From assembly GCA_022448265.1 (NCBI GenBank), contig JAKVCC010000010.1:62001-126000 (forward strand): a DNA stretch of 64,000 nucleotides, given 5' to 3'. Below, one piece after another: positions 45,158-53,990 of this stretch. Source of the DNA: Pirellulales bacterium. Lineage in GTDB: Bacteria > Planctomycetota > Planctomycetia > Pirellulales > Lacipirellulaceae. Below the pieces are notes generated by a model, which was given only the letters and a program-made list of their open reading frames with translations, had not been told where the DNA came from and did not search any database. The position numbers were made by a program, and so were the translations under genes. How positions within the stretch are numbered: position 1 is the first letter of the stretch; the number at the start of each line of letters is the position of its first letter.

Positions 45158-48028
45158 ATGAATAGCATCCGCATAAATGCCGTGTTAGCTTTAACGTTAA
45201 CCTGCGTGTTTGCTCTGGCCACAGCGGCTGATGCCCAGCAGGTTGTGGCAAAAATTTCGACCCGGGAGGCCTACGTGGGGTTGCCGGTGGTGCTACAGGT
45301 GCAGATCACCAATGCCAAAAACTATCAGCTTCCGGACATTCCCGAGATTGGTGGCTGCAAGGTAACCGCTACAGGTACCCCTTCGCAAAGTTCACGCATT
45401 ACGATCATCAACGGCAAGCGAAGCGAGAGCAGCAGCGTAACGGCTCAGTACCTCGTAACGCCACGGCGGGCTGGTACCTTTGAGATTCCATCGCTCAGTG
45501 TTGAGGTCAATGGGAAAGTTCAAAAAACAGAACCACTTCGGTTTGTAGCTACCAAGAGTGAAACAGGTGACCTGCTGTTTGTGGAGATCGAAGGGGACCA
45601 AGACGAAGTGTATGTGGGTGAGGCGCTCGATTTGCAACTCAAGATATGGATTAAGCCGTTCCGGGAACGGGGGAAAGAGATTGTTGTTAAGGGAGACAAT
45701 GGGCAATTAGAGGACCAGGAGAACAAGATTGTCTTTTCCGAGGGCAACATGTGGCAACTTGTGTCGCAAAATTCCTCGTGGGGCAACTTTGCCGAGAACA
45801 TTGAGGAGATGATTAAGAACAACCAGCGGCCTCGTGGTCACGAAGTTCTGCAGGCCGACGGCCAGGGGATTGAGCGGAGTTATTACCTCTACGAAATTGG
45901 CGCGACTGTGTACCCTAAGCGGCCGGGAAAAATTGATGCCAGTGATGTACAAATTGTCGTCAATTACCCTACCGCGATTGGAAAGTCCCGCGATCCATTC
46001 AGCGGTTTTTTTGACAGGTCCGTTTTTGGTTCCAGCAGTCGACTGCAGCAAATGATGGACGGTGAACTGTTTGCCTCGCCGTTCGGCCAGCGTTTAACAG
46101 TTACGGAAAGTCGCCCGATCGTGGCCGACGCCAAAATAGACTCCACCCGGGTGCTACCAGTACCGACTGCTGGAAGGCCGGCCGATTATCGTGGTGCCGT
46201 GGGACAGTACCGAATTGTGACCGATGCTAATCCCGTAACGGTCGATGCGGGCGATCCAATCACGTTGCGGATCGCAGTTACAGGCGATGGGCCGATGGAC
46301 CTAGTTGAAGCACCACCCCTGGCTGAGATCGAGACGGTCACCAGCGACTTTAAGGTCACCGACCAGTCGCTGGCCGGATTTGTGCACGATGAAACCAAAA
46401 TGTTTGTGACCACCCTTCGACCCCGGCGCGAGGGCGTTTCTAAAATCCCTCCCATTCCCCTCAGCTATTTCGATCCCAGTTCGGCATCATTTAAGACTGT
46501 TACCAGCAACCCAATTTCCATCACCGTCCGCGCAGCCGAAACCCTTTCGATGGATGGAATTGTGAGCAACATTAAGGCAGGTTCCGACACCACAACTGAT
46601 GATGGCACCTCCAGTGGCTTGTTGGGAACAGGGCCCCTGAAAAGGGTATCGCTCGAAAACAGTTTCTCGGGCGACCTGCTCCTTCCTGAGTCGCCGTCGT
46701 CCAGTGGCTATACATGGTGGTTTTTGCTTCTAGCACCGCCGGTTATTTGGGCGGGGTTTGCACTCGACCGGTTGCGCAAATGGCTGGCAGGCTATTTCAC
46801 CAGCATGCGTTCGTCCAGCCGTGTTTGCCTATCTGCGATCCAGGCCGCCGGCGACCAGCCTGGCCTGGTTGCGGCACTGGTGCATTACATCCGTTCGCGA
46901 TCCAGAAAAGCGTGTGATTCGCCATCGCAGGCGGTCGGCCTGCTGCGCTTGGCAGGGCTCAGGCCCGAGGCAAACGAGGTGGAATTGTTTTTCGAAAGCC
47001 TAGAGCGTCCAGGTGTGGCTGAGCGGCTCAGTAAAAGCGATCCGCTCGACGAGCAAAAAGCTGCTTGTTGTCGTTTGGTGGAGAAGCTAGAAAATTCCTT
47101 TGGCACAATCTCCAATCAGCACCTTCGCAGCCCGTATAAAAAGGCCGGTGACCAGCTGGCAGGTATCGGTTTGCTACTTTTGATGGCACCAGCGATGACA
47201 ACTGCCTCTGAGCCTTCCGGCCAGGAGGAAAATCTGGCAACCAGCCAGCCTGGCCTGAACCGGGCGCAGCAACAGGTTCTTTTTGACGAGGCCAATCAGT
47301 GTTATCAGCAGGCCAAAAAAATCTCGGCCACCGATCAAGCGGAGGCCAAGTCGCTCTTCTGGAATTCGGCGGAAAAATACCAATTGCTGGTCGACGCGGG
47401 GCCATCCAACAGCCGGCTCTACCAAAACCTAGCGAACACCTGTTTGCAGAGCGGCCAGCTGGGCCGCGCCATTGCCAATTATCATCACGCCCTGCGGCTC
47501 GACCCTGCTAACTGGCAGGCGGCCGTCAATCTGCGCTTTGCGCAGGCAAAGGTCGCCACAACCGGCCCGTCACCGGCAGTCGACGATCGGACCACCAGCA
47601 GCCAACAGCCGACTTTTGGCTGGCTGCATTCAGTCAGCCAGGTCCTCATGGCTTGGCCTGGGCCGGAGGCGATTTGGGCCGTGCTGGTGACCGCATCGGG
47701 ATTGTTCTGGGGAGTGTTGATTTTCAAGCTCCTGGAGTGGCCGTTTACGGCCTGGAAATTTGCCTTCGTGCCGGGCGTGTTGATGGTGGCCTGCGGCCTG
47801 TCGTTGCTAACCTCTGGCGCCTCGGGCGACCAGACGAAGGGGATCCTGATCACCAACGAAGTAACCCTGCGTGAAGGCGATGGTAGCGAGTTTCCCACAC
47901 AACTCAATCTTACCAGTGCCCAGGGACAACAGGTCACAATTCTTGCTAGGCGTGGAACCTGGGTGGAAATCCAAACCGCCAGTGGCACAACTGGCTGGGT
48001 TCCGGGCAAATCCCTCGAGCAGATCTAG
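45158..48028 (+). CDS. BatD-BatE fusion with C-terminal SH3 domain
   Basis: 956 residues from the ATG at 45158 (Shine-Dalgarno GAGGAA). Signal peptide to AADAQQ; BatD-type tandem beta domains (about 28-480: EAYVGLPVVLQVQITNA, DEVYVGEALDLQLKIWI); a TM at about 515. A second hydrophobic stretch (about 665-678) is followed by BatE-type TPRs (690-790: LYQNLANTCLQSGQLGRAIA). Two more TMs (about 838-885) precede a final bacterial SH3-like domain (EVTLREGDGSEFPTQLNL, TGWVPGKSLEQI). In Bacteroides-type operons BatD and BatE are separate. It ends the operon. Confidence 0.9.
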   Translation: MNSIRINAVLALTLTCVFALATAADAQQVVAKISTREAYVGLPVVLQVQITNAKNYQLPDIPEIGGCKVTATGTPSQSSRITIINGKRSESSSVTAQYLVTPRRAGTFEIPSLSVEVNGKVQKTEPLRFVATKSETGDLLFVEIEGDQDEVYVGEALDLQLKIWIKPFRERGKEIVVKGDNGQLEDQENKIVFSEGNMWQLVSQNSSWGNFAENIEEMIKNNQRPRGHEVLQADGQGIERSYYLYEIGATVYPKRPGKIDASDVQIVVNYPTAIGKSRDPFSGFFDRSVFGSSSRLQQMMDGELFASPFGQRLTVTESRPIVADAKIDSTRVLPVPTAGRPADYRGAVGQYRIVTDANPVTVDAGDPITLRIAVTGDGPMDLVEAPPLAEIETVTSDFKVTDQSLAGFVHDETKMFVTTLRPRREGVSKIPPIPLSYFDPSSASFKTVTSNPISITVRAAETLSMDGIVSNIKAGSDTTTDDGTSSGLLGTGPLKRVSLENSFSGDLLLPESPSSSGYTWWFLLLAPPVIWAGFALDRLRKWLAGYFTSMRSSSRVCLSAIQAAGDQPGLVAALVHYIRSRSRKACDSPSQAVGLLRLAGLRPEANEVELFFESLERPGVAERLSKSDPLDEQKAACCRLVEKLENSFGTISNQHLRSPYKKAGDQLAGIGLLLLMAPAMTTASEPSGQEENLATSQPGLNRAQQQVLFDEANQCYQQAKKISATDQAEAKSLFWNSAEKYQLLVDAGPSNSRLYQNLANTCLQSGQLGRAIANYHHALRLDPANWQAAVNLRFAQAKVATTGPSPAVDDRTTSSQQPTFGWLHSVSQVLMAWPGPEAIWAVLVTASGLFWGVLIFKLLEWPFTAWKFAFVPGVLMVACGLSLLTSGASGDQTKGILITNEVTLREGDGSEFPTQLNLTSAQGQQVTILARRGTWVEIQTASGTTGWVPGKSLEQI

Positions 48029-48245
48029 CCCAACTCTTCTTGTGCCCCACCGGAAGTGTTCATATTGGGCACTACAGCCAGCCAGCATTTTGCAACTCGA
48101 CCATTTGCGACTTGAGTGCAAGAACGATTACTGATTGTGCATGGTACATTTAGCATTTAAAATGATGGCCAGTGGATCTGAGAGACCCTGTCTGTTGCCT
48201 AAGGCTACGGCATCCGTTGGCTAATACAACCCAAAGGCAAAAACT

Positions 48246-50678
48246 ATGTGGATAGCAAATCGTGTCAACACCGCACGGAACCTCCGTCGGGCAATCACTT
48301 TTGGACTAACCTGCGCGGTACTCAGCGGACCTGCCTACCAATCGAATCCAGCCAGAGCTGTGGAGGCCGAGAATCCCTCGGCCAAAGGCCATCACTTCTG
48401 GCAATGGGGCATGGGGTACTACTATGCCGGCATCTCGGGACGACTCACGGACCTGGACGCCGCACGTGCCGATTGGTTATTGCTTCGTTTTCCCGACCTG
48501 CCCACCAGCAAGGAAACGGTCGAAGGACTCAACCGCTTGATTGAGATGAACCCGCGGCTGAAGATCATGATCCGCGTCTGGCCAATGCAAAATTTCTATC
48601 CCCAAAAGGGAGATTTCACCAAGAACACACCGGTAGGACTGGCCAGCCGGATGATGTACGACTACTTTTATGCCCCGGGAGTGAAGGAAAAAATCCTGAC
48701 TGAAACCCGCCGGCAAATTCGCGTGGTTATTGACAACATCAACAAGCCCGAGAACGTCGTCGGCATGTTCCTGTTGGAAGAAATGCCTCAGTTTCTCACC
48801 GACATGGCCCCCTTATACCTCAAGGATGGACAGACGAACTGGGCCATCGAGGCCTATCGTGAAGAAATTGAAGCGGAATACGGCAAGCCCTTCGTGTGGA
48901 ACGATGAAGCCCGCAGATGGTGGGCCAAAAAGTACATCCAAATCTTCGATGAAATCCACCAGGTCATGAACGAATCCGGCGAAGAGCAGACTGTTTTCTA
49001 TTGGCCAGCCACCGGCTACTTGCACCTGGACCAACTAGCTCCGGACGCACCGCTGTCGACGTCCAGCCTGATTCCCGTCCATTTAAACGACATTGTCAAA
49101 CCGGGACTTTGCGATGGCCTGTTTGGATACGGTAGCATTTCCCGATTTGAGTCCGAGGCCCTGCGATTTGCCCGCGAGCGGGATTGGCCCATCTGGACAC
49201 AACTCTCGCACCCGTGCTTCATGCGAGATGGTTCTTGGGAGGACACGGTCAAGCTAGTTAAGACCCCCGTGCCTCAGAATCTCGGCACAGTCTTCTTTTG
49301 CGGTGGATCGTGCGCCGGATACCCGGGAAACCCACATCCACAACACGTCGACCCCTCCATCCCTGCCAACGAACGTGGCAGCGCCGCAACCTATTTTGGC
49401 CATCACCGAATCGAACATACGCGGCGCGTCTTTGCCCAGCAAAAGGTCGGCTTGGATGTTGTGGAAAAGTATCTCGTACCGGAGTTGCTGCTGGATTACA
49501 AAATCGATGCAGTTGGAGCCGAGCAATCAACCCGGATATTTCTGCAGATACACAACACCAAAGACAACTCCTGGTATGTAGATCCGCAGCAGGCGATTCT
49601 TAAAGATGTGGCGGTTGAACTGCTTGCCCCCGCTGGCATCGCCCTGGCTGACGGTGCCGGACCAGCGAAGATCTCACTGGAAGACATTGAAGCGGACGGC
49701 CACCGCGTTGTTTCCTGGCCTGTCCGAGTAAAAAAAGGCACGCGCCTTTCCAAAGACCTTCCGCTGAGGGTGAAATTGACCGCGGCTAATTGCCCGGACG
49801 TTGAAATTGCCTCCGGAGAATCCGCAAAGACCATCGCCGCTTTTGAGCCCCAGGGCATCTTTCGTTCCGGCGATTTCTGGGTAGAACCCCTCCATCGCCT
49901 CAAGCAGTCCTTCTCACCGAAGATACGCCTGCGCGCCTTGCAGGCTACAGCGAAAAACCCCTCCATTACCATCGGCTCCAGCAGCGTCAGCTACGACGGA
50001 ACGCTCCGGGCTGGACAAGAACTACAGATCGGCCCGGGAACCGAAGCACGCCTGATGCCCAGCAATTTGGTCGTCGGCGACCAGCAGGTGCTACGCGACC
50101 CGGCGGGTCCCCACGGGGCCAAAGCGTGGAACGATAAGGAAGAAGTTGTCAGCTTACGAGTCATGAACCCCTCAAAGCCAGGGGCCAAGATTCGGATAAA
50201 ACTATCTGGCAAAGTAGCCGGCGGCGCCCAATGCATGCTTCGCCTCGCAGGCTACAAACTACCGGCATCTTACCATGCCTGGAGAGGCGAACCCCTCTTG
50301 GTCAACGCCCTGACTGAGAACTGGCAGGACGAGGTAAGTGTCGATATCACCTTGCCTCCTGAAGCAGATATCAGGCAAGTGTTGCTATACCGGCACGGCA
50401 ATCAGGGCACAGTTTGGTACAGCTCAGTATCGGTTACGCCAATTGACATCCCGGCCGAGGGTATTGATGTGAGTGATCGCGTCCAGGGAGCCTTGCCAAC
50501 GATTGTGCCTGGCATGCCTGAGCCCCCACCGCGCCGCAGCCTGATACTTCTGCCCACCGCGCCCACTGTGGTCGAAGGCGCACCCAGCAGTCCCGTCCGG
50601 TTTGTGTACTCCGACCAGAGCGAGCCGTCAGGCGTGTTGCCGCGCATGCAGGTGCAGGTCATGCAATTGGACGAGTAG
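48246..50678 (+). CDS. Large secreted protein of unknown function, TIM-barrel-like start
   Basis: 810 residues. A long signal peptide (about 1-38) and secretion are likely. The N-half (about 45-400) alternates strand and helix like a TIM barrel of glycoside-hydrolase clan type: WLLLRFPDLPTSKETVEGL, KIMIRVWPMQNFYPQ, and VGMFLLEEMPQF with E178-E179 in a place where such enzymes carry an acid/base. The C-half holds beta domains (about 420-560 and 640-735). I do not recognise the family; a glycosidase or carbohydrate-binding role is only a possibility. It stands alone, just after the Bat operon. Confidence 0.8.
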   Translation: MWIANRVNTARNLRRAITFGLTCAVLSGPAYQSNPARAVEAENPSAKGHHFWQWGMGYYYAGISGRLTDLDAARADWLLLRFPDLPTSKETVEGLNRLIEMNPRLKIMIRVWPMQNFYPQKGDFTKNTPVGLASRMMYDYFYAPGVKEKILTETRRQIRVVIDNINKPENVVGMFLLEEMPQFLTDMAPLYLKDGQTNWAIEAYREEIEAEYGKPFVWNDEARRWWAKKYIQIFDEIHQVMNESGEEQTVFYWPATGYLHLDQLAPDAPLSTSSLIPVHLNDIVKPGLCDGLFGYGSISRFESEALRFARERDWPIWTQLSHPCFMRDGSWEDTVKLVKTPVPQNLGTVFFCGGSCAGYPGNPHPQHVDPSIPANERGSAATYFGHHRIEHTRRVFAQQKVGLDVVEKYLVPELLLDYKIDAVGAEQSTRIFLQIHNTKDNSWYVDPQQAILKDVAVELLAPAGIALADGAGPAKISLEDIEADGHRVVSWPVRVKKGTRLSKDLPLRVKLTAANCPDVEIASGESAKTIAAFEPQGIFRSGDFWVEPLHRLKQSFSPKIRLRALQATAKNPSITIGSSSVSYDGTLRAGQELQIGPGTEARLMPSNLVVGDQQVLRDPAGPHGAKAWNDKEEVVSLRVMNPSKPGAKIRIKLSGKVAGGAQCMLRLAGYKLPASYHAWRGEPLLVNALTENWQDEVSVDITLPPEADIRQVLLYRHGNQGTVWYSSVSVTPIDIPAEGIDVSDRVQGALPTIVPGMPEPPPRRSLILLPTAPTVVEGAPSSPVRFVYSDQSEPSGVLPRMQVQVMQLDE

Positions 50679-51086
50679 ACGCATTTGGCGAACATCTATC
50701 TGCTGATCGCAAATTTATCCAACCGCACATCCAACCAGCGATAAAGCTGGATTCGTGGCGACCGGCACAGCACCTGCATGAATCGCGGCGCACGGAGTCG
50801 CAAAGGAAAAGCCGGACATGAACGGAGCCCGCCAACATCGCTTAGGTGGCAGCGTGCCTGCGACATCGCCTCCGCAGTAGTGCGACCTGCGAAGATTCTG
50901 ATACAGTAGTTAGATACCATCGGTTGCCGTGTACTTGCAGAATGTCGACCACCAAAGAGGTCCGTTGGCAGATCAAAAGTGTCCTCCCTACGGTACCACC
51001 GGTGCTCTCAAAACATGTGGCGGACAATGAAGCCTGTGCAGTTTTGAAGACCTCGCTTCTATTGGCAACATTGCTGCAGCAACCCT
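50679..51086. other. Gene-free region with a dispersed repeat
   Basis: 408 bases between converging genes. It contains imperfect copies (50767-50820 and 50831-50875) of an element found again beside the tRNA at 52049-52121. No protein gene is supported. Confidence 0.5.
50767..50875. repeat. Copies of a hairpin-forming dispersed element
   Basis: CGCACGGAGTCGCAA (from 50789) followed by AAAAGCC and GACAT matches 52090-52121. GCCAACATCGCTTAGGTGGC at 50831-50850 matches 52049-52068 with three differences, and the similarity continues to about 50875. So at least one and a half copies of the element lie here in tandem. Confidence 0.7.
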
Positions 51087-51800
51087 CTATGGACTGCGGA
51101 AGAAATTTAGCGAGAGGATATGATTGTTGCGGTCACTACCGGAAGGAACTTCGATCACCTGGTTTAAATAGCCGATTTCCGCTCGCCAGCGACGGTCTGG
51201 CGAGGGTTTGTAACCGAGGCCGAAAAAGGCACGATTCTGATTGAATCCTCCCTGCGCTCCCCAATCGGTATGATTGAGATTGTAGAAAATCTCATCCCAC
51301 CAGACGAGCGTCATCTTGGGTAGCGTCGGCAGATTATACGTTGCGCGAAAGAACTGTCGGAATCGCAAGCCCAGGTCGTCGCCTGTTTCGACAAACCGCT
51401 GCTCGAACCGTGAGCGAAGACCCAGCTTCCAGTCCTTAAGGCTCTTTGACCATGTCCATTGTTGCCAAATACGGTGCTCGTCGAATTCTAGTCCCGACAA
51501 TGCCGAAGTGCGTATCCAGCCGTAACCGGCCCAGACAGTCGATCGCTCGTTGAGCGTCCAGCCAACACCTGGACGCACAATGCTCTGGTTAAATCCGCCG
51601 GCATCATCAAGATACCGGAGGTGTCCGTCAAACCACCACTTGAGTTTCTTGTTTTCCCACCCGCAGGCTTCAAAATTACCTTGAGTCAGCAAGGCATTCC
51701 AAAGCCCTGCATCGTCGACCGCCTGTGCGCAAGCCCGACCTGTCCAGGGCATGAGAATGAAGCAGGTCAGCAACCAGTAAAGGGCAGGAATCCGTCCCAT
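51087..51800 (-). CDS. DUF2490 family outer-membrane-type protein
   Basis: 237 residues from the ATG at 51800, which directly precedes a signal peptide (RIPALYWLLTCFILMPWTGRACA); upstream codons in frame to 51887 look unlikely. The rest is a string of alternating aromatic beta strands (STVWAGYGWIRTS, WKLGLRSRFEQRFVETG, MTLVWWDEIFYNL, RRWRAEIGYLNQV) ending in F-F-R-S-P, as in DUF2490. The pattern suggests an outer-membrane beta barrel of unknown function. Monocistronic. Confidence 0.85.
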   Translation of the reverse strand: MGRIPALYWLLTCFILMPWTGRACAQAVDDAGLWNALLTQGNFEACGWENKKLKWWFDGHLRYLDDAGGFNQSIVRPGVGWTLNERSTVWAGYGWIRTSALSGLEFDEHRIWQQWTWSKSLKDWKLGLRSRFEQRFVETGDDLGLRFRQFFRATYNLPTLPKMTLVWWDEIFYNLNHTDWGAQGGFNQNRAFFGLGYKPSPDRRWRAEIGYLNQVIEVPSGSDRNNHILSLNFFRSP

Positions 51801-52048
51801 CACACGCCTAGCTAAGAGCGACCAAAAGAAGAAACTACTGGTTGCCTTCGGATGAAATCGCCTTCGGCTTGAACTAAAGCCTGCCAATCGGTAAGGTCTC
51901 GCAGTCCGTGCAGACGGTCACGACACCCTGTTAACTTAATTGCTCGTGTTCCTGAGCTAAGCACACTGCGACTGGGGGCAATAGTAAGCCTGGGTTGCGT
52001 TGTAAATAATTGATGCTCGAATCGCCGCAATTCATGGAATCGTCGTCT

Positions 52049-52121
52049 GCCAACAAAGCTTCGGTGGCAAAGTACCTGCGGCGTCGCCTCGCACGGAGTC
52101 GCAAGGCGAAAAGCCAGACAT
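52049..52121. repeat. Dispersed element next to tRNA-Leu terminator
   Basis: A 73-base copy of the element also present at 50767-50875. It can fold through CGCCT (52085-52089) and AGGCG (52104-52108). Its right end abuts the tRNA-Leu terminator. Confidence 0.65.
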
Positions 52122-52148
52122 AAAAAAAGCCCCTGCAATGCAGGAGCT
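52122..52148 (-). terminator. Terminator of tRNA-Leu
   Basis: On the minus strand AGCTCCTGC pairs with GCAGGGGCT around a three-base loop, followed by a T-run (A-run 52122-52128 on plus). It lies 36 bases past the tRNA 3' end, so the tRNA is probably a single-gene transcript. Confidence 0.9.
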
Positions 52149-52183
52149 TGCGAGGAAATGCGAACTGGTGCAACCCCCCCTAG

Positions 52184-52267
52184 TGGGCCCGACTGGAGTC
52201 GAACCAGCACGCCCTTGCGGGCACATGCCCCTCAAGCATGCGCGTCTGCCAATTCCGCCACGAGCCC
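52184..52267 (-). tRNA. tRNA-Leu(GAG)
   Basis: 84 bases with a full cloverleaf including a long variable arm. The acceptor stem GGGCTCG pairs with CGGGCCC (one G-T pair), with discriminator A. The anticodon stem CATGC/GCATG encloses the loop TTGAGGG, giving anticodon GAG (reads CUC and CUU). The T arm contains GGTTCGACTCC. No CCA is encoded (ACTA follows), so CCA must be added after processing. Confidence 0.96.
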
Positions 52268-52396
52268 AATCTTGGCACAAGGATCTTTTCGAAAAAAGCT
52301 CGCCGTGACCAGGTATGTACCGAGTCTACCGAGCGCAACGGATCCGTCAAGCCGCAGCAGTAGCCCTTGGCATAGGGTGTCGCCCCAGCCGCCAGT

Positions 52397-53989
52397 CTAA
52401 ATATTTAGCTCGCTCGTGGCACCTCCGGCCTCAAAGCGGCTGACGACCGCACACCCACATGAATCGCTCCAAACGTTGACTGCCGTACGGCCCATATCGA
52501 GGACACGATCGACGGCGATGATAAGCCCCTGACTCTCGGTCGGCAAACCGACCGCTTGCAGGATGATCACCATCATCACCAAGCCCGCATGCGGAATGCC
52601 GGCCGCCCCAACGCTGGCCAACAGCGCGGTTAGTGCGACGACCACTTGCTGCGACAACGATAGGTCATGGCCTGTAAGTTGGGCGATAAACAGTACCGCT
52701 ACGACCTCATAGAGGGCAGTGCCATCCATGTTAACCGTGGCCCCTAATGGCAATACAAACGAACCGACACGATTACTAATCCCCGCTCGCTTTTCGACGC
52801 TCGTCAGCGTCAGTGGTAACGTCCCATTGCTCGAAGCTGAACTAAACGCGGTTAATAGGGCCGGGCTCATCGCTTGGGCAAATTGCCACGGACTGCGCTT
52901 GGCAACGAAGCGCAATATCAAAGGAAGCACGACGATCGCGTGTACTGCAAGTGCGCAAGCAACAGTAAGCATATACCAGCCAAGTGTCTGGAAAACGCCT
53001 GCGCCTTGTGTCGCTGTCACCGACATCATGAGAAAAAACACGCCTATCGGCGCCAGGCGAATAATAAAGAGAGTGAGTTTCATCATCACCTGAAATGCCG
53101 CATCGACCAATTCGTTAATCCGCTGTGCCACCGAGCCGCCGACTAGGATCGTGGAAATTCCAATCAAGAGGCTAAATGTGATGATCGATAAAAAATTCCC
53201 CTGCGCAAGCGCGCCAAACGGATTGGGAGTAATCATGTTTTGCACTTGTTCAAAGAGGACCACAGCCAGGCCCTTACCCTCCGGATTACCTGCAGCGGAT
53301 GCCTCGGCAGCTAGGACCGCGCCATTGGCTCCAGGCTGGATCATATTCACCAAGACAAGGCCGATCGAAATGGCCAATATGCTGGTGGCAAGGTAGTAAA
53401 GCACAGTTCGCCCAAACATCCGTCCCAAGCGCTCCGCCTGACCCAGCCCAGTTACCCCTGACAAAAGTGAGGTGATAATCAACGGAATGGAAATCATCTT
53501 GAGCATCTGCAAAAAGAGATTGCCCAAGAGCTTAGACGCGTCTCCCCAACGACGGGCCAGCGAGCGGCCATAGCGCTGAAACAAAGCGTAGGCCTCCGGG
53601 TCGGCCAATTCGAGCTGATCGAGGGTCGCAATAACCCGGCGGACCATTGGCTCGCCGTCAGCCCTCGCAGGCCAGGGTTCGCCCACATCGGCAAGCATGG
53701 ACTCAATCAGACGATGATCGCCGACCACAATCTGGCGAGACGAAGCAGCTGGCCGCCCGTCACGCGGATGAATCTGGATAAGAATTCGCTCGGGTGTGTC
53801 GAGCGTCCAGAGCTCTCCGGCCGCCACACGGATGGACCGGCGCATGCCCACCCGCTGGATGGACTCGTCCGGATGCGCAACAGCTTGCCCAGTCAATTGC
53901 CAACCGCTGCTCGCGTTGATCCCAATTCCGATCGCTCCCCCGAGCACCATCGCAAGCAGAATCTGCCAATGTAGTGCAATCCGTAGCAT
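52397..53989 (-). CDS. Dicarboxylate/amino acid:cation symporter (DAACS, GltP type)
   Basis: About 530 residues from the ATG at 53989, two bases beyond the stop of the upstream TPR gene; the frame continues to 54037 inside that gene. Family motifs are present: the serine-rich hairpin FSSASSNGTLPLTL, NMDGTALYEVVAVLFIAQL and a glycine-rich helical pore region. It imports glutamate, aspartate or C4-dicarboxylates with protons or sodium. Unusually, about 110 hydrophilic residues (ending QRYGRSLARRWGD) separate TM1 from the next membrane segment, much more than in GltPh. It is translationally coupled to the TPR gene. Confidence 0.92.
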   Translation of the reverse strand: MLRIALHWQILLAMVLGGAIGIGINASSGWQLTGQAVAHPDESIQRVGMRRSIRVAAGELWTLDTPERILIQIHPRDGRPAASSRQIVVGDHRLIESMLADVGEPWPARADGEPMVRRVIATLDQLELADPEAYALFQRYGRSLARRWGDASKLLGNLFLQMLKMISIPLIITSLLSGVTGLGQAERLGRMFGRTVLYYLATSILAISIGLVLVNMIQPGANGAVLAAEASAAGNPEGKGLAVVLFEQVQNMITPNPFGALAQGNFLSIITFSLLIGISTILVGGSVAQRINELVDAAFQVMMKLTLFIIRLAPIGVFFLMMSVTATQGAGVFQTLGWYMLTVACALAVHAIVVLPLILRFVAKRSPWQFAQAMSPALLTAFSSASSNGTLPLTLTSVEKRAGISNRVGSFVLPLGATVNMDGTALYEVVAVLFIAQLTGHDLSLSQQVVVALTALLASVGAAGIPHAGLVMMVIILQAVGLPTESQGLIIAVDRVLDMGRTAVNVWSDSCGCAVVSRFEAGGATSELNI

Positions 53990-53990
53990 T

